Part shown: one piece after another, positions 34,182-43,691 of the stretch
Numbering within the stretch: the stretch's first letter is position 1
How the letters are laid out: the number at the start of each line of letters is the position of its first letter
Origin: Haloarcula amylovorans
Lineage (GTDB): Archaea; Halobacteriota; Halobacteria; Halobacteriales; Haloarculaceae
Length of the DNA: 64,000 nt
Reading direction: 5' to 3'
NCBI RefSeq assembly: GCF_004681185.1
Contig: NZ_SRIF01000006.1
Location: 62,001-126,000, forward strand
Position numbers and translations under genes: made by a program
The notes under the pieces: generated by a model
The model's database searches: none
What the model saw: the letters and a program-made list of their open reading frames with translations, nothing else
What the model was told of the DNA's origin: nothing

Positions 34182-37181
34182 ATGACTGATTCCATTCAAG
34201 TACTTCACGTTGATGATGATCCGGATTTGAGTGAATTAGTAGCAGAGTTTCTGCACCGGGAGAATGACCGGTTTGAGGTTACTACTGCGGCCAGGGCTAA
34301 TGAAGGGCTCAGCTACCTCAAGAGCGACAATTACGCGTTCGATTGTATTGTAAGCGACTATGAGATGACAGATAAAAATGGCATATCGTTTCTCGAAGAC
34401 GTCCGGGAAATCTATCCAGATATTCCATTTATTTTGTATACTGGTAAGGGGTCCGAGGAAGTCGCCAGTGATGCCATCTCGGCCGGAGCGACCGATTATC
34501 TCCAGAAGGACGCAGGCACTGACCAGTATACTATCCTTGCCAATCGCATCCAAAACGTAGTGGAGCAATATCGGTCACAACGACGTGCTGAGGAACATCA
34601 GCGAATTACGAAGGTCATCCGGAATCTCAATCGCGCGCTCGTCTATGCCGACTCTGTTGCTGAAATTGAACAAGAAGTCTGTGCCATCCTGAGTGATGCC
34701 GATCCGTACGTCACAGCATGTATTGCAGATGTGAATACGGACACAATGCAAATTGAGCCCCACACATGGGCTGGCAACGCAGCCGATTATTTTACCAACC
34801 TGGATATGTCCGTTGATGAAGATTCACCAGGCCGTCACGCCCCCGGCGGACGGGCTTACCACGAAAGGGATATCGCTACCTCGCAGAATATTGCTGATGA
34901 TCCACAGTATGAACAGTGGCGTGATGCAGCCACAGAGCTGGGATTTCAGTCGCTCGCAGTTATTCCCTTAGAGTACGATGACGAGCTCTATGCGCTGTTG
35001 GCGGTATTTGCCGACCGACGCTATGCCTTTGATGCGGCTGAACAGGATCTGCTTGCTGAATTGGGCAACGACATTGCACATGCGATGCATGCACAGGAAG
35101 TCCAGTCCACTCTCCGGACCCGGAACCGGGCAATAGAGGAGGCACCAGTAGGCGTCACAGTTACCGACCCCGACAAGACAGATAATCCGCTGATATACGT
35201 AAACGACGAGTTCACAGGAATGTCGGCGTATCCGGAAGAAGAAATTCTTGATGAGAACTGTCGGATTTTGCAAGGACCAGAGACTGACAACGAACCAGTG
35301 GCCACACTGCGCGAAGGCATTGACAATGAGGAGCGTGTAACGGTTGAACTCCGAAATTATCGCAAAAACGGGGAGCAGTTCTGGAATCGCGTCTCGATCG
35401 CTCCTGTATACGACGATGCGGGCCAACTAATAAATTACATTGGATTTCAGGAGGAGATAACTGAACGGAAACAGCAAGAACATCGAGCCGCTGGCCTCAA
35501 CGAGATGCTTGCCGAGTTCATGGAGGCAGATACGGAACAACGGATCTGTAACATTGTCGTTGCGGCCGCCCAAAGTCAGTTGGATATTCCGATAGCTGAG
35601 GTACTGCTCGTTGACGAAACAAGTGGCCAATTACGTCCTGCTGCCCAGTCAAAACTGGCTCAGCAATATCTGAGTGAAAAGCAGCTTTTGGAAGAAGAGA
35701 ACGGTACTGCCTGGGAGGTGTTTGTTTCAGGAGAACCAACAACAATCGAGAACCCGCCAACGAACTTGGTCGATAGAGCAGCGGCTGTCGAGACACTATA
35801 CATTCATCCGTTAGGCAAGCACGGTGTATTTATTGCAGGTCTAGATTCAGTTGATTTCGATTTCGTACAAACGGTTTCGGAAAATATTCGATCGGCAATT
35901 GAACGGCTCGGTCGGAAGAAGCGCCTCAAAGAACGCGAGGAACTACTCGAAGAACAAAACGAGTGGCTCAACCGGCTAAACCGAATTAATGATGTCGTTC
36001 GCAATATTGACCAGATCCTCGTTCAGGCATCATCTCGATCAGAAATCGAGCAAGCAGTCTGTACTGAACTCATAAATGTTGATGCCTACTCTTTCACATG
36101 GATTGGCAAGTATGACTCGACCAGCAAACAGATAGCCCCCCGAGAATGGGCTGGTAACGAACAAAACTATCTGGAAAGTGTTTCATTTTATACAGGAGAC
36201 ACCTCCGTTGAGCAGAGTCCAACTGTTCAAGCCATTCAGTCCCGAGAGCCGCAGGTACTGAATACGGTACTCTCCGACCCACCATATGAACCATGGCGTG
36301 AAGCAGCTTTGAAACGAGGGTATCGATCAAGTATAGCTCTGCCACTCATCTACCGAGATAGCCTCTACGGCGTGCTTAACATCTATACAGATCAACCTGC
36401 CGTGTTTGATGAATTAGAGCAACAAGTTCTCAGCGAACTCAGTGAGACGATTGCCTATGCGATTAATGCCGTTGAAAGTAAAAAGGCCCTCGTAAGTGAC
36501 GAAATTATCGATCTCGAGCTCCGGGTAGATGCATCCGACCATCCACTTATGGCGTTCATCCAAGAGGATCCGACGCGTGAATTCGAACTCAAAGGTGTAG
36601 TCCCTGCCGAAAATAATGTATTCAAAATGTACTATCTCGTTCGAGGTACTACCTCTGAGGCGGTCTTCGAATTCGCTGAAAATTCGGTAGTTGTACGAGA
36701 TACCGAATTAATCACGGAGCGAGATGGGGAGTGCTTGTTCGAATGTATTGTGACTGAGAAGAGTCTAATCTTTTGGCTCCTCAATCGTGGTGCAGTTCCT
36801 CGGTCGATTTCAGTTTCGAAAGACAGCGGACGAGTCCGGCTTGAACTCTCTGGGGATGCGAGTGTTCGCGACTTCGTTGAACTCTTCGAAGCGGAATACT
36901 CGAACTCAGAATTAATTGCCAGTCGCAAGCGTGAACGCCCAATCTCAACTCGTGAGGAATTCGATGCAACCTTTGAAGAAAAAATCACACCCCGGCAGCG
37001 GGAAATCCTCCAGACAGCGTACTTGAGTGGCTATTTCGAGACCCCTCGAGAGCGCAACGGACAAGAAATCGCTGAATCGGTGGGCATCTCCCAACCGACG
37101 TTTAGCGACAATCTCCGGGCCGGGCTGCGAAATTTACTTGGCCTCCTATATGAAGAGGATGACGCTGACCTAGATAGTTAG
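34182..37181 (+). CDS. Bat-like multidomain regulator: REC, GAF, LOV/PAS, GAF, GAF, HTH_10
   Basis: 999 residues. Residues 6-120 are a receiver domain (VLHVDDDPDLSELV; phospho-acceptor D59 in VSDYEM). GAF domains lie near 140-290, 430-580 and 600-775. Residues ~305-420 are a PAS domain with the LOV signature: ENCRILQGPETD, where Cys360 aligns with the flavin-adduct cysteine of the GRNCRFLQG motif, plus VELRNYRKNGEQFWN with flavin-contacting Asn residues. A Bat-associated region (790-910) and a C-terminal HTH_10 helix-turn-helix (PRQREILQTAYLSGYFETPR) follow. No kinase domain is present, so it should act as a DNA-binding regulator sensing blue light or redox. It ends 72 bp before the secreted-protein/SipW genes, read in the same direction. 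Confidence 0.85.
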   Translation: MTDSIQVLHVDDDPDLSELVAEFLHRENDRFEVTTAARANEGLSYLKSDNYAFDCIVSDYEMTDKNGISFLEDVREIYPDIPFILYTGKGSEEVASDAISAGATDYLQKDAGTDQYTILANRIQNVVEQYRSQRRAEEHQRITKVIRNLNRALVYADSVAEIEQEVCAILSDADPYVTACIADVNTDTMQIEPHTWAGNAADYFTNLDMSVDEDSPGRHAPGGRAYHERDIATSQNIADDPQYEQWRDAATELGFQSLAVIPLEYDDELYALLAVFADRRYAFDAAEQDLLAELGNDIAHAMHAQEVQSTLRTRNRAIEEAPVGVTVTDPDKTDNPLIYVNDEFTGMSAYPEEEILDENCRILQGPETDNEPVATLREGIDNEERVTVELRNYRKNGEQFWNRVSIAPVYDDAGQLINYIGFQEEITERKQQEHRAAGLNEMLAEFMEADTEQRICNIVVAAAQSQLDIPIAEVLLVDETSGQLRPAAQSKLAQQYLSEKQLLEEENGTAWEVFVSGEPTTIENPPTNLVDRAAAVETLYIHPLGKHGVFIAGLDSVDFDFVQTVSENIRSAIERLGRKKRLKEREELLEEQNEWLNRLNRINDVVRNIDQILVQASSRSEIEQAVCTELINVDAYSFTWIGKYDSTSKQIAPREWAGNEQNYLESVSFYTGDTSVEQSPTVQAIQSREPQVLNTVLSDPPYEPWREAALKRGYRSSIALPLIYRDSLYGVLNIYTDQPAVFDELEQQVLSELSETIAYAINAVESKKALVSDEIIDLELRVDASDHPLMAFIQEDPTREFELKGVVPAENNVFKMYYLVRGTTSEAVFEFAENSVVVRDTELITERDGECLFECIVTEKSLIFWLLNRGAVPRSISVSKDSGRVRLELSGDASVRDFVELFEAEYSNSELIASRKRERPISTREEFDATFEEKITPRQREILQTAYLSGYFETPRERNGQEIAESVGISQPTFSDNLRAGLRNLLGLLYEEDDADLDS

Positions 37182-37253
37182 CCAGCTATTTTCCAATACC
37201 TTTTGAAATAGTGACCAAACATATCTCAGCTACAGCTTGTATGTAATTCTGTA

Positions 37254-37805
37254 ATGCGATTGAAAATTGCGGCAGTAGCAATGGTCGTTATCGCGATCAC
37301 AGCAACACTCGGTGCAAGTGCGTTCACAACTGGGAACGTTACTCGATCCTCGAACGTCGACGTCGTCACAGACGACCAGGGTCTCATCGCCCTGTCCGAC
37401 GGAACATCCGGTGACCTCGTGATGCAGAACACGAGCGGTGCATTGAATATTGACTTCACGGCGGGTGGCGCAGGCGGCGTTAACACGAATGCGCACTTCG
37501 AACTCGGAAATCCGTCAGATCCGACGAATCAGTCGGCATTCAATATTTCGAACCTCGACGCTGAGTCCCATGACCTCACTGTTAGCTACACGGGCGCCGG
37601 TGGTACGAGTGATACTGACAAAAACATCCAGTTCCAAATTTACGACAATGCTGGGACGCAAGTTGGTACTGTGAGTGAAGAGAGTACCTCGGCATCGATT
37701 ACTGGTGCGAGTTCGGGCACAACCTACTACGTCGTAATCGTCGTCGACACTCACGGTCTCGACAGTACAGACAATCTCTCGGGAACCCTCGAGGTCTCGG
37801 CCTAA
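37254..37805 (+). CDS. Secreted DUF1102-type protein
   Basis: 183 residues. An N-terminal signal-like helix (KIAAVAMVVIAITATLGASA) is followed by a Thr/Ser/Asn/Gly-rich beta region (VTDDQGLIALSDGTSGDLVM, FNISNLDAESHDLTVSYTGA) ending LSGTLEVSA with no C-terminal anchor. The plan, with FTTG right after the hydrophobic helix, is that of archaeal DUF1102 proteins and loosely of the TasA/camelysin group processed by SipW signal peptidases. A SipW-like peptidase gene starts 29 bp later, so this is its likely substrate. It probably forms extracellular fibres or a surface layer component (inference). Confidence 0.8.
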   Translation: MRLKIAAVAMVVIAITATLGASAFTTGNVTRSSNVDVVTDDQGLIALSDGTSGDLVMQNTSGALNIDFTAGGAGGVNTNAHFELGNPSDPTNQSAFNISNLDAESHDLTVSYTGAGGTSDTDKNIQFQIYDNAGTQVGTVSEESTSASITGASSGTTYYVVIVVDTHGLDSTDNLSGTLEVSA

Positions 37806-37834
37806 ACTAATCGGGATTTCTGATCAATAGTACT

Positions 37835-38845
37835 GTGCTCAAACAACTCTGTGTTATACTGGTGCTCATTTTTCTTGGACTCTCTATAGCACCAGCTGGC
37901 TCCCCGGTTCAGATCTCATACGTGTATTCTGATAGCATGGAACCAACAATTCACACGAACGATGGGTTTTTTGTAACTTCTTCAAACTCAATCGAAGCCG
38001 GGGATATCGTCACTTTTTGGGCCCCTCAGCGAGACAGCTACGTCACTCATCGGGTAGTTGGTCAGTCCGATTCAGGATACATCACGAAAGGCGATAATAA
38101 CCCAACGTCTGACCAATCCACCGGCTATTCTCACGTCAAGCAGAACGAGATTGTTGGGGAGGTCGTGACTTACCACGGGGCACCGATCCTCATCCCAAAA
38201 TACGGGTCAACTGTCTCGGCACTCCGCGGTTACAGCCCAGTCATCCTGCTCGGATTAGGCCTCCTATTGCTCATTCGAATGGGAGGGACGGCAACACAGG
38301 GAGCCCGGCCTACACGCTCAGTACTTCGGATACAGGACGTGATGCTCCCACTGCTTGTGGTTAGCGTCGTCTCATTGGTTGGATTCATGCTTGTGGGTGC
38401 TTCTGTCCACCAGTTTACCTTTGTTGCTGTCGCCACCACTTCAGATACGCCGAATATTATCACGGTAGGAGAAAGCAAAACAACGACAATGATGATCAAT
38501 CGGTCCACGACACCATTCACGCGGTCAGTCGTGACTGCTGAGAACATGCAAATTACGGAGCAGTCCAGAAACGAATCGAGTATCACGGTTACCACACGAA
38601 TTCCCCCACCGGAGTCTACCGGCCGGTATGTATCACGCCTCTCAACACGGCATTATCCAGCTGTGCTGCCCCTCTCTCTGCTCCAGCAATTGGATCGAAT
38701 TCACCCGGTGATACCGGCAAGCATCAGCACACTCCTCGTGATGACGCCAGTCTATCTTCTTTCGCTTCTCATATTCGATAGAAAAACGCCGGTTCGGCCG
38801 TCACGATCTCGATGGCTCTATCGCTTAAAGGAGGTAGTCAAATGA
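37835..38845 (+). CDS. Signal peptidase I, SipW-like
   Basis: 336 residues starting at a GTG. Membrane-anchored serine protease with catalytic Ser34 in YSDSMEPT, general-base His72 in YVTHRVVG (archaeal/ER type uses His where bacteria have Lys), and Asp87 in ITKGDNNPTSDQ. Beyond the ~120-residue catalytic core are further membrane helices (near 130-150, 170-190 and 290-310) around an extracellular domain, longer than the housekeeping enzyme. It lies between its likely substrates: a DUF1102 protein 29 bp upstream and a similar anchored protein overlapping its stop by 4 bp. Such dedicated peptidases process a small set of fibre proteins. Confidence 0.88.
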   Translation: MLKQLCVILVLIFLGLSIAPAGSPVQISYVYSDSMEPTIHTNDGFFVTSSNSIEAGDIVTFWAPQRDSYVTHRVVGQSDSGYITKGDNNPTSDQSTGYSHVKQNEIVGEVVTYHGAPILIPKYGSTVSALRGYSPVILLGLGLLLLIRMGGTATQGARPTRSVLRIQDVMLPLLVVSVVSLVGFMLVGASVHQFTFVAVATTSDTPNIITVGESKTTTMMINRSTTPFTRSVVTAENMQITEQSRNESSITVTTRIPPPESTGRYVSRLSTRHYPAVLPLSLLQQLDRIHPVIPASISTLLVMTPVYLLSLLIFDRKTPVRPSRSRWLYRLKEVVK

Positions 38846-39339
38846 AAGGACGTCGTTCCCGCCGACGGGGAGGGAAATCATCTTCGTTCCTTCTCGTCGG
38901 TATCGTCCTCGTCTGCTTCCTTCTGGTGGGGGGAGCGGGGATCAAGTCCACCGCATTCAGTACGGCAACAGTGCCAAGAGAGGCGACCGCTGACGTGACG
39001 ATTGATGAATCTGGTGCACACGCGATAGATACTGCTCAATCAGTACACGTCAATTCAACGGAAGCACTAGTGAATATCACTAACCATCTCGCCCAAGACA
39101 CAACTGTCACCGTTGCGCTACGTGATGATTCTACATCGGTCGGTGATCTCATTGTCAATGGCGCCAATCAAGGCGATACTGCGACGTTCACACTTCGAGA
39201 AGGCAATACAGAGACAGTGAAAATCAAAATTCCAAACGATAGCGCTCTAGTGGGACAAACGGTGTACTACCACGCTAATGCTTCTGCAACAGGCTTAGCT
39301 GTGAGTGCTTCCAATCGTTCAGCGGCAATCAAAGGATGA
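38842..39339 (+). CDS. Secreted/anchored DUF1102-like protein
   Basis: 165 residues. A basic N-terminus (KGRRSRRRGGKSSS) precedes a hydrophobic helix (FLLVGIVLVCFLLVGGAGIK) and STAFSTATV, the same SxAFST junction seen in the first DUF1102 protein. The rest is an extracellular beta domain rich in Asn and Thr (NITNHLAQDTTVTVALRDD). The ATG at 38842 overlaps the signal peptidase stop (ATGA), and its own stop overlaps the next start, so the three are translationally coupled. Likely a substrate of that peptidase. Confidence 0.8.
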   Translation: MKGRRSRRRGGKSSSFLLVGIVLVCFLLVGGAGIKSTAFSTATVPREATADVTIDESGAHAIDTAQSVHVNSTEALVNITNHLAQDTTVTVALRDDSTSVGDLIVNGANQGDTATFTLREGNTETVKIKIPNDSALVGQTVYYHANASATGLAVSASNRSAAIKG

Positions 39340-40346
39340 TACGAGCAGCGCTTCTCCGTGCCCGGTATCTCATCATTCAGCACGGCCACCTCTTGGCCTC
39401 CGTGCTGATAATTGTAGGACTGCTGTCGATTGGCGGAGCCGGATGGCTGTATACACATCCACCGACGACTCAGGTGACAGACCAAACCAATCAGCAGACG
39501 ATTCAATCTAATATTTCGACACAGGCTGTCGTTACTGAGAACACGACACTGTACACTCCAAATCAGACCCTGGAAAATCAGCCAGTATACCTCAGGTCGG
39601 CTGCGCCGTCACCGACGCTTATCCTCACAACTACAGTGCCTTCTAACCAGAAAGTCGCCGTCTCTCAACAGATTCTAGTAAACTATACTGCCGACCGAGG
39701 CGACGAAACATTCTGGAAGAATTCGACTGTCATCAAACAGACAGAGGTGACGACCCACTCGGGACGAACTCAAATGAAGACCCAAGTCAATCCCGAGATG
39801 ATTCAAGAGCGCGTGCAGGAACTCGACGAGACTATCGGTGATGCGGGGTCCGTAAATGTCGATCTACGATTTGTGGTGTCATATACGACAGCCAGGTACA
39901 ACGGAACGCTATCGAAACCCATCAATATACAAATCACAGACAACTGGTATCAGATCGACTCCCCCACCGCCTCGAGAACGCATAGCATACCGGATGAGAG
40001 AACAGTTACCGTACCAACACGCCAACGAGGTGGTTATATCGGTCTTGGTATCCTTGGGGGGATTGCGCTGCTCCTCGGTATCGCGGTCAGCATAGTATCC
40101 TGGATTGAACCGAACCAGTTAGATTCAGCTGATATGGTTCATGAACTGCAACGTCTACGATATGCAGAGTGGATATCTACTGGTACTATTCCAGACGACG
40201 CAGGTGAGACCCTCATCGAGGTTGCCTCACTAGAGGAGTTAGTCGACATCGGGATTGATACAAACAATCGTACGATCTATGATCCTTCACGTAGTCGGTA
40301 TGCGATTATCGATGGCACGACGGTCTACTACTACGACCGAGTCTAG
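39336..40346 (+). CDS. DUF5305 membrane protein
   Basis: 336 residues. An N-terminal membrane helix (LLASVLIIVGLLSIGGAGWL) is followed by a ~190-residue extracellular beta domain with several N-x-S/T sites, a second helix (GYIGLGILGGIALLLGIAVS) and a ~75-residue cytoplasmic tail with LRYAEWISTGTIP, IEVASLEELVDIGIDTN and YAIIDGTTVYYYD. This is the DUF5305 plan. It begins by a 4-bp overlap with the preceding gene. DUF5305 proteins regularly sit beside SipW-type peptidases and may anchor, assemble or sense the exported proteins; the role is unproven. Confidence 0.85.
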   Translation: MIRAALLRARYLIIQHGHLLASVLIIVGLLSIGGAGWLYTHPPTTQVTDQTNQQTIQSNISTQAVVTENTTLYTPNQTLENQPVYLRSAAPSPTLILTTTVPSNQKVAVSQQILVNYTADRGDETFWKNSTVIKQTEVTTHSGRTQMKTQVNPEMIQERVQELDETIGDAGSVNVDLRFVVSYTTARYNGTLSKPINIQITDNWYQIDSPTASRTHSIPDERTVTVPTRQRGGYIGLGILGGIALLLGIAVSIVSWIEPNQLDSADMVHELQRLRYAEWISTGTIPDDAGETLIEVASLEELVDIGIDTNNRTIYDPSRSRYAIIDGTTVYYYDRV

Positions 40347-40569
40347 AACCTGTGTGTGAAGAGATACCGCCAGTGAAATCAGCATATTCGTATACTGAGT
40401 CCCAGGATTATCTGCTCTCATCATTGACAGAGAAGCATTGGTTTTCGTCCTATCTGAAGGCGGTATCTATCATCTCGAGTAATAGAAATAGTCTCCAATT
40501 TCGGGGACCCCTTCTAATATAGGGAGTGTTAGTATCCGACCGTTACCCGTTCAACTAAGTAGAGATCCC

Positions 40570-40884
40570 GTGACCAACGATTCAAAAGAACACTCCCATT
40601 CATCGAACTACGAACCGATTTCTCTGTCGGTCATTCAGAAAGTTGCTAACACGGTCAACAAACCCCCCGAGCAACTAACTCCGACGCTGTCCGAAATTGT
40701 TGACCTAGGCGCGTTGAATCGCCTGTTTCAGAGCTGTCAGGATGGTTCGGCTCAGATGAATGGCCAAACCACGTTTACGTGGATAGGTTGTCGAGTCATC
40801 GTAAAGAGTACTGGAGATGTCGAAGTCTCACCTATTGAAAGTGAGTCTCAGGCTGCCTGTAGTGGAGGAAAAACTGCTGAATAG
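40570..40884 (+). CDS. HalOD1 domain protein
   Basis: 104 residues from a GTG. HalOD1 core: YEPISLSVIQKVANTVNKPP, LTPTLSEIVDLGALNRLFQ and FTWIGCRVIVKSTGDVEVSP. Similar in plan to the protein at 16858-17163 but well diverged. The tail carries one Cys. It stops immediately before the zinc-finger gene and the two may be one transcript. The output function of HalOD1 is not established. Confidence 0.8.
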   Translation: MTNDSKEHSHSSNYEPISLSVIQKVANTVNKPPEQLTPTLSEIVDLGALNRLFQSCQDGSAQMNGQTTFTWIGCRVIVKSTGDVEVSPIESESQAACSGGKTAE

Positions 40885-40929
40885 ATGGCTCACTTGGATT
40901 GCAGTCTGAGCAAATGGAATCCCACCTTC

Positions 40930-41124
40930 ATGACAAATACAAATAATACTGGGTCAAAATCAAGCAAAACACAATGTGAATGGTGCGGCGAGAAGGTCAA
41001 CTGCGATATGTGGCATCCGGTTGCTAGTGGCACGGCGAAGGATGGGACATTTCAGCTATTCCGTTTTTGTAGTGAAGAATGTCGTGAAAACTGGGTTACA
41101 GAACAAGATACTGCCCCATCGTAG
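40930..41124 (+). CDS. Small zinc-finger protein
   Basis: 64 residues with CEWCGEKVNCDMWHPVA followed by FCSEECRENWV: two CxxC-like pairs (CEWC; CSEEC) typical of small haloarchaeal zinc-finger proteins of the DUF7576 type. Such proteins are thought to bind nucleic acid or proteins. An ATG at 40885, touching the HalOD1 stop, would add 15 residues; I prefer 40930. It is followed by unit E of the recurrent repeat. Confidence 0.65.
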   Translation: MTNTNNTGSKSSKTQCEWCGEKVNCDMWHPVASGTAKDGTFQLFRFCSEECRENWVTEQDTAPS

Positions 41125-41250
41125 ACTAACATGATCGTGCCAATCGTCAGAATCGCATGTGTGAGTTACCCAACTATAGGGTGGTTAGTACATCGCCTAC
41201 TGAGCGGTACCTGGGACTATCTTAGAACAGATCCGTGTTGAATGGGGCGT

Positions 41251-41481
41251 CACACCCGTTGTGAACCAAGATTGGGGACTGGTCGCTCCATTCGTGTTAC
41301 AAACACTCACTACACTCCTGCAAAGAAAGGGTCGCTCCCGAGTTCTGCAGCTAGCAAACAGCCACGTCAGCGGGGGCAGGGCACGTGCCACCGCGTTCCT
41401 CAAGGTTGGTTCCGTGTCGATTCTCTCCTCAGACCGTGTTCGTCACAGGGTTACCCGGACGACTCCACCACAACGGGTGTG
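41251..41481 (+). repeat. 231-bp inverted-repeat block, unit E
   Basis: Complete, exactly 231 bp between CACACCCGTTGTG (41251-41263) and CACAACGGGTGTG (41469-41481). Left flank unrelated to the other units. Confidence 0.85.
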
Positions 41482-42006
41482 ACGCCACCAGTCGTCGCTT
41501 TCCGGTCACTATTCTCCAGCAGATCTAAGCCGACGTACCGTTGCTCAACTAATCTCTCGGCAGTCTCGGCGTCCATCGCTAATAACTCCGTTTGCGTCTG
41601 CTCTCGACCCACTTGTCGCGTCTTTGCTACAAGAACATCACCGCCAATCTCGATCAGTTTCTCCCAGACACGTTTGACCGTTTGCCGGTACGGTTCTTTT
41701 CCCGAGTTCGGCAGTCAGGGCAGTCTCGACGTCGTCCTTCGTGAAGAAGACGACACTCCCGTCGGTCCGTTCGGTGGCGAATTCTGTCCACCATTTTGCG
41801 ACACTAATCGCCTAGTACGTGTTCTGGCGGTTCGACCGCTCGACAAACATCGTCTTCACTTTGGCCTGCCCGCAGTTCGTGAAGAAGTCTAGCGGCGACG
41901 AACTGAGCTCGATTCCTTCGGGAAGTGTCTCGGCGTCTTCCTGCTGGTCAAGATCTGCTTCGAGTTGTTGCGCCTTGGCGATGGCGCTCTTGGCGACCTT
42001 GTGCAC
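41451..42006 (-). pseudogene. Recurrent coiled-coil gene, copy 3 (decayed)
   Basis: Homologous to the intact copy from KSAIAKAQQLEADLDQQEDA through SSSPLDFFTNCGQAKVKTMF to the inverted repeat, but with a TAG after NTY (about 41813), an extra base near 41700, and loss of everything before the coiled coil. No ORB segment remains. Confidence 0.8.
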
Positions 42007-42078
42007 TGTCTGAGATCGACTCCGGACGATTTGATATCGACGCCGAAAAGCTCTAGAGTCAGAAGACGGCCTTAGTCG

Positions 42079-43134
42079 TTAGGAGTTTGTCCGAAGACGA
42101 ACAGTTTTACCCTCGTAATCTTCTATAAACGCGCCAGGTCCACCAACGCTCACCTCGCCGTTGTCGGTTTCGAGAAACAGGCTCATCTCTAATGTATAAT
42201 CGTTCGTCGCTGGCTCAATGATTGCCTGACGGACCTGACTCACCGCACCGGAGATCAGTTCACCGCTTACAGTTTCGATATCGGCCCAAAGATCCGTCCC
42301 CTGTTGCATGTGAAGATACGCATGGAAAACCGCCTGTCGAAACCAACCGTACGTTTTCGGAAGCGGGTCGGGGTCGGTTACGTACAGTTCGGTCGATGCG
42401 GACCAGTAGGCGCTGAGCGACATCCCCAAAACCGACCCAGTGAGATGTTGTTGTGAGACGGAAACTACCTCTGTCTCCGTGGTGGGTCCGGAGAAGATAT
42501 CCGGTTCACCGATCATTGCTGTGGTGTCGTCGACGACGAACGCAAATGGCAGGCTTTCGTCCCAGTATCGGATGGCATCCCCAACGCCCTCGAACTGTTC
42601 GATTTCGGCAGGCGTGTCCAACTCTCCGACCAATAGAAGGACGAACACACCCCGGTTGACCGCGCTTCGTAAGCCTGATTCGATTTCTGGATAGACGTGT
42701 TTGGGGACCGCGACAAATATCTCGTCCTCGGCATTGGAGATCGAGGTCCGGAGCCGCTTGATCGCTGTCTGTCGAGACTTCAACATCTGAATCTCGGGCT
42801 CCGTGTCGGTCGTCTCGTTGAACCTGTCTTCAAGTGACGGCGTTATCGATTCGAGCCGTTCTGAGAGAGAGCCGATTGCCTCCTCAGGCGGCAGCGCACG
42901 GATAACTGTTGGTGATGCATGTTCCTTGACGCGAACGAGCCCTCGCTTTTCGAGGCGCTCGGCAATGTTATACACCGCTCGCTGCGTTACGTCCGCTTCT
43001 TCTGCGATAGTACTCGTCGGTGCCTCGCCTCGTGGCAAAAGCGCGAGATAGGTATCAATCTCTGTATCAGACAGCCCCAAGATGCTCAGCTCTTCTCTGA
43101 TCTCAGTCTCGGTTCGTTCGTCAGACTGCGTCAT
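42079..43134 (-). CDS. TrmB family transcriptional regulator
   Basis: 351 residues. Residues ~12-85 are the TrmB winged helix (ELSILGLSDTEIDTYLALLP, then EADVTQRAVYNIAERLEKRG). Residues ~110-260 are the PLD-like effector domain (EIFVAVPKHVYPEIESGLRS, FAFVVDDTTAMIG). The last ~90 residues form a beta-rich C-terminal domain (TLEMSLFLETDNGEVSVGGP). TrmB proteins sense sugars and control sugar transport and glycolytic genes. It lies downstream of an Opp-type ABC operon and opposite alpha-glucosidase genes, so a maltodextrin-type inducer is plausible (inference). Confidence 0.88.
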   Translation of the reverse strand: MTQSDERTETEIREELSILGLSDTEIDTYLALLPRGEAPTSTIAEEADVTQRAVYNIAERLEKRGLVRVKEHASPTVIRALPPEEAIGSLSERLESITPSLEDRFNETTDTEPEIQMLKSRQTAIKRLRTSISNAEDEIFVAVPKHVYPEIESGLRSAVNRGVFVLLLVGELDTPAEIEQFEGVGDAIRYWDESLPFAFVVDDTTAMIGEPDIFSGPTTETEVVSVSQQHLTGSVLGMSLSAYWSASTELYVTDPDPLPKTYGWFRQAVFHAYLHMQQGTDLWADIETVSGELISGAVSQVRQAIIEPATNDYTLEMSLFLETDNGEVSVGGPGAFIEDYEGKTVRLRTNS

Positions 43135-43194
43135 CGTGCTGTGTGATAGAAGGTCGTCGGTGAAATAGCTGGTCAGTGCGGTTTAGCACGCGAT

Positions 43195-43650
43195 TCAATC
43201 CATCGAGACGGTTACGTACCCGTCGAAATTAAGAAGGACTTCTTGGGTGCGGTCGCCGAAGACAGCTTTTCCGGTTGGAGACCGTCGATATCCTGGGAGA
43301 AAAATATGATTACAGTCCATTTCGTGGGCCATCTCGACGATAGTGCTTGCTTGTGACCCCTTCTCTTCGACGAGCGTGCGAAGGTCGTACTCGATAGTCC
43401 CACCGAGGACATCACTGGCGAGATCTTGCGTGTCTCCGGACACCCCGTCGAGGACATCATCCTCGTCGTAGCTCGTGTGCTCGATACGGCCGATTTCGTC
43501 GAGCGTCGATGCAACGTCTTCGTACTCGTTGGGCGTCGCCAGTGCGACAACCACGATATCGGTCTCTTCGCCCAATGCGACTGTCCGTGCTTTTTCCAGC
43601 AATGCTCTGTCGCGGTCTGTGTTTTCGATAACGATGAGTGTGCGTGTCAT
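43195..43650 (-). CDS. Universal stress protein (UspA family)
   Basis: 151 residues with a first strand TRTLIVIENTDRDRALLEKA, then DIVVVALATPNEYEDVA and a C-terminal HIFLPGYRRSPTGKAVFGD, followed by TQEVLLNFDGYVTVSMD. The GxxG-x9-G(S/T) ATP-binding signature is altered to GYRRSPTGKAVFGD, so nucleotide binding is uncertain. It sits between the TrmB gene and a tiny membrane protein behind the ABC operon, in the same orientation. Confidence 0.85.
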   Translation of the reverse strand: MTRTLIVIENTDRDRALLEKARTVALGEETDIVVVALATPNEYEDVASTLDEIGRIEHTSYDEDDVLDGVSGDTQDLASDVLGGTIEYDLRTLVEEKGSQASTIVEMAHEMDCNHIFLPGYRRSPTGKAVFGDRTQEVLLNFDGYVTVSMD

Positions 43651-43691
43651 GGTAGTGGTTGAATCGATTGGTGTAGTTCAAGTCTATACGT

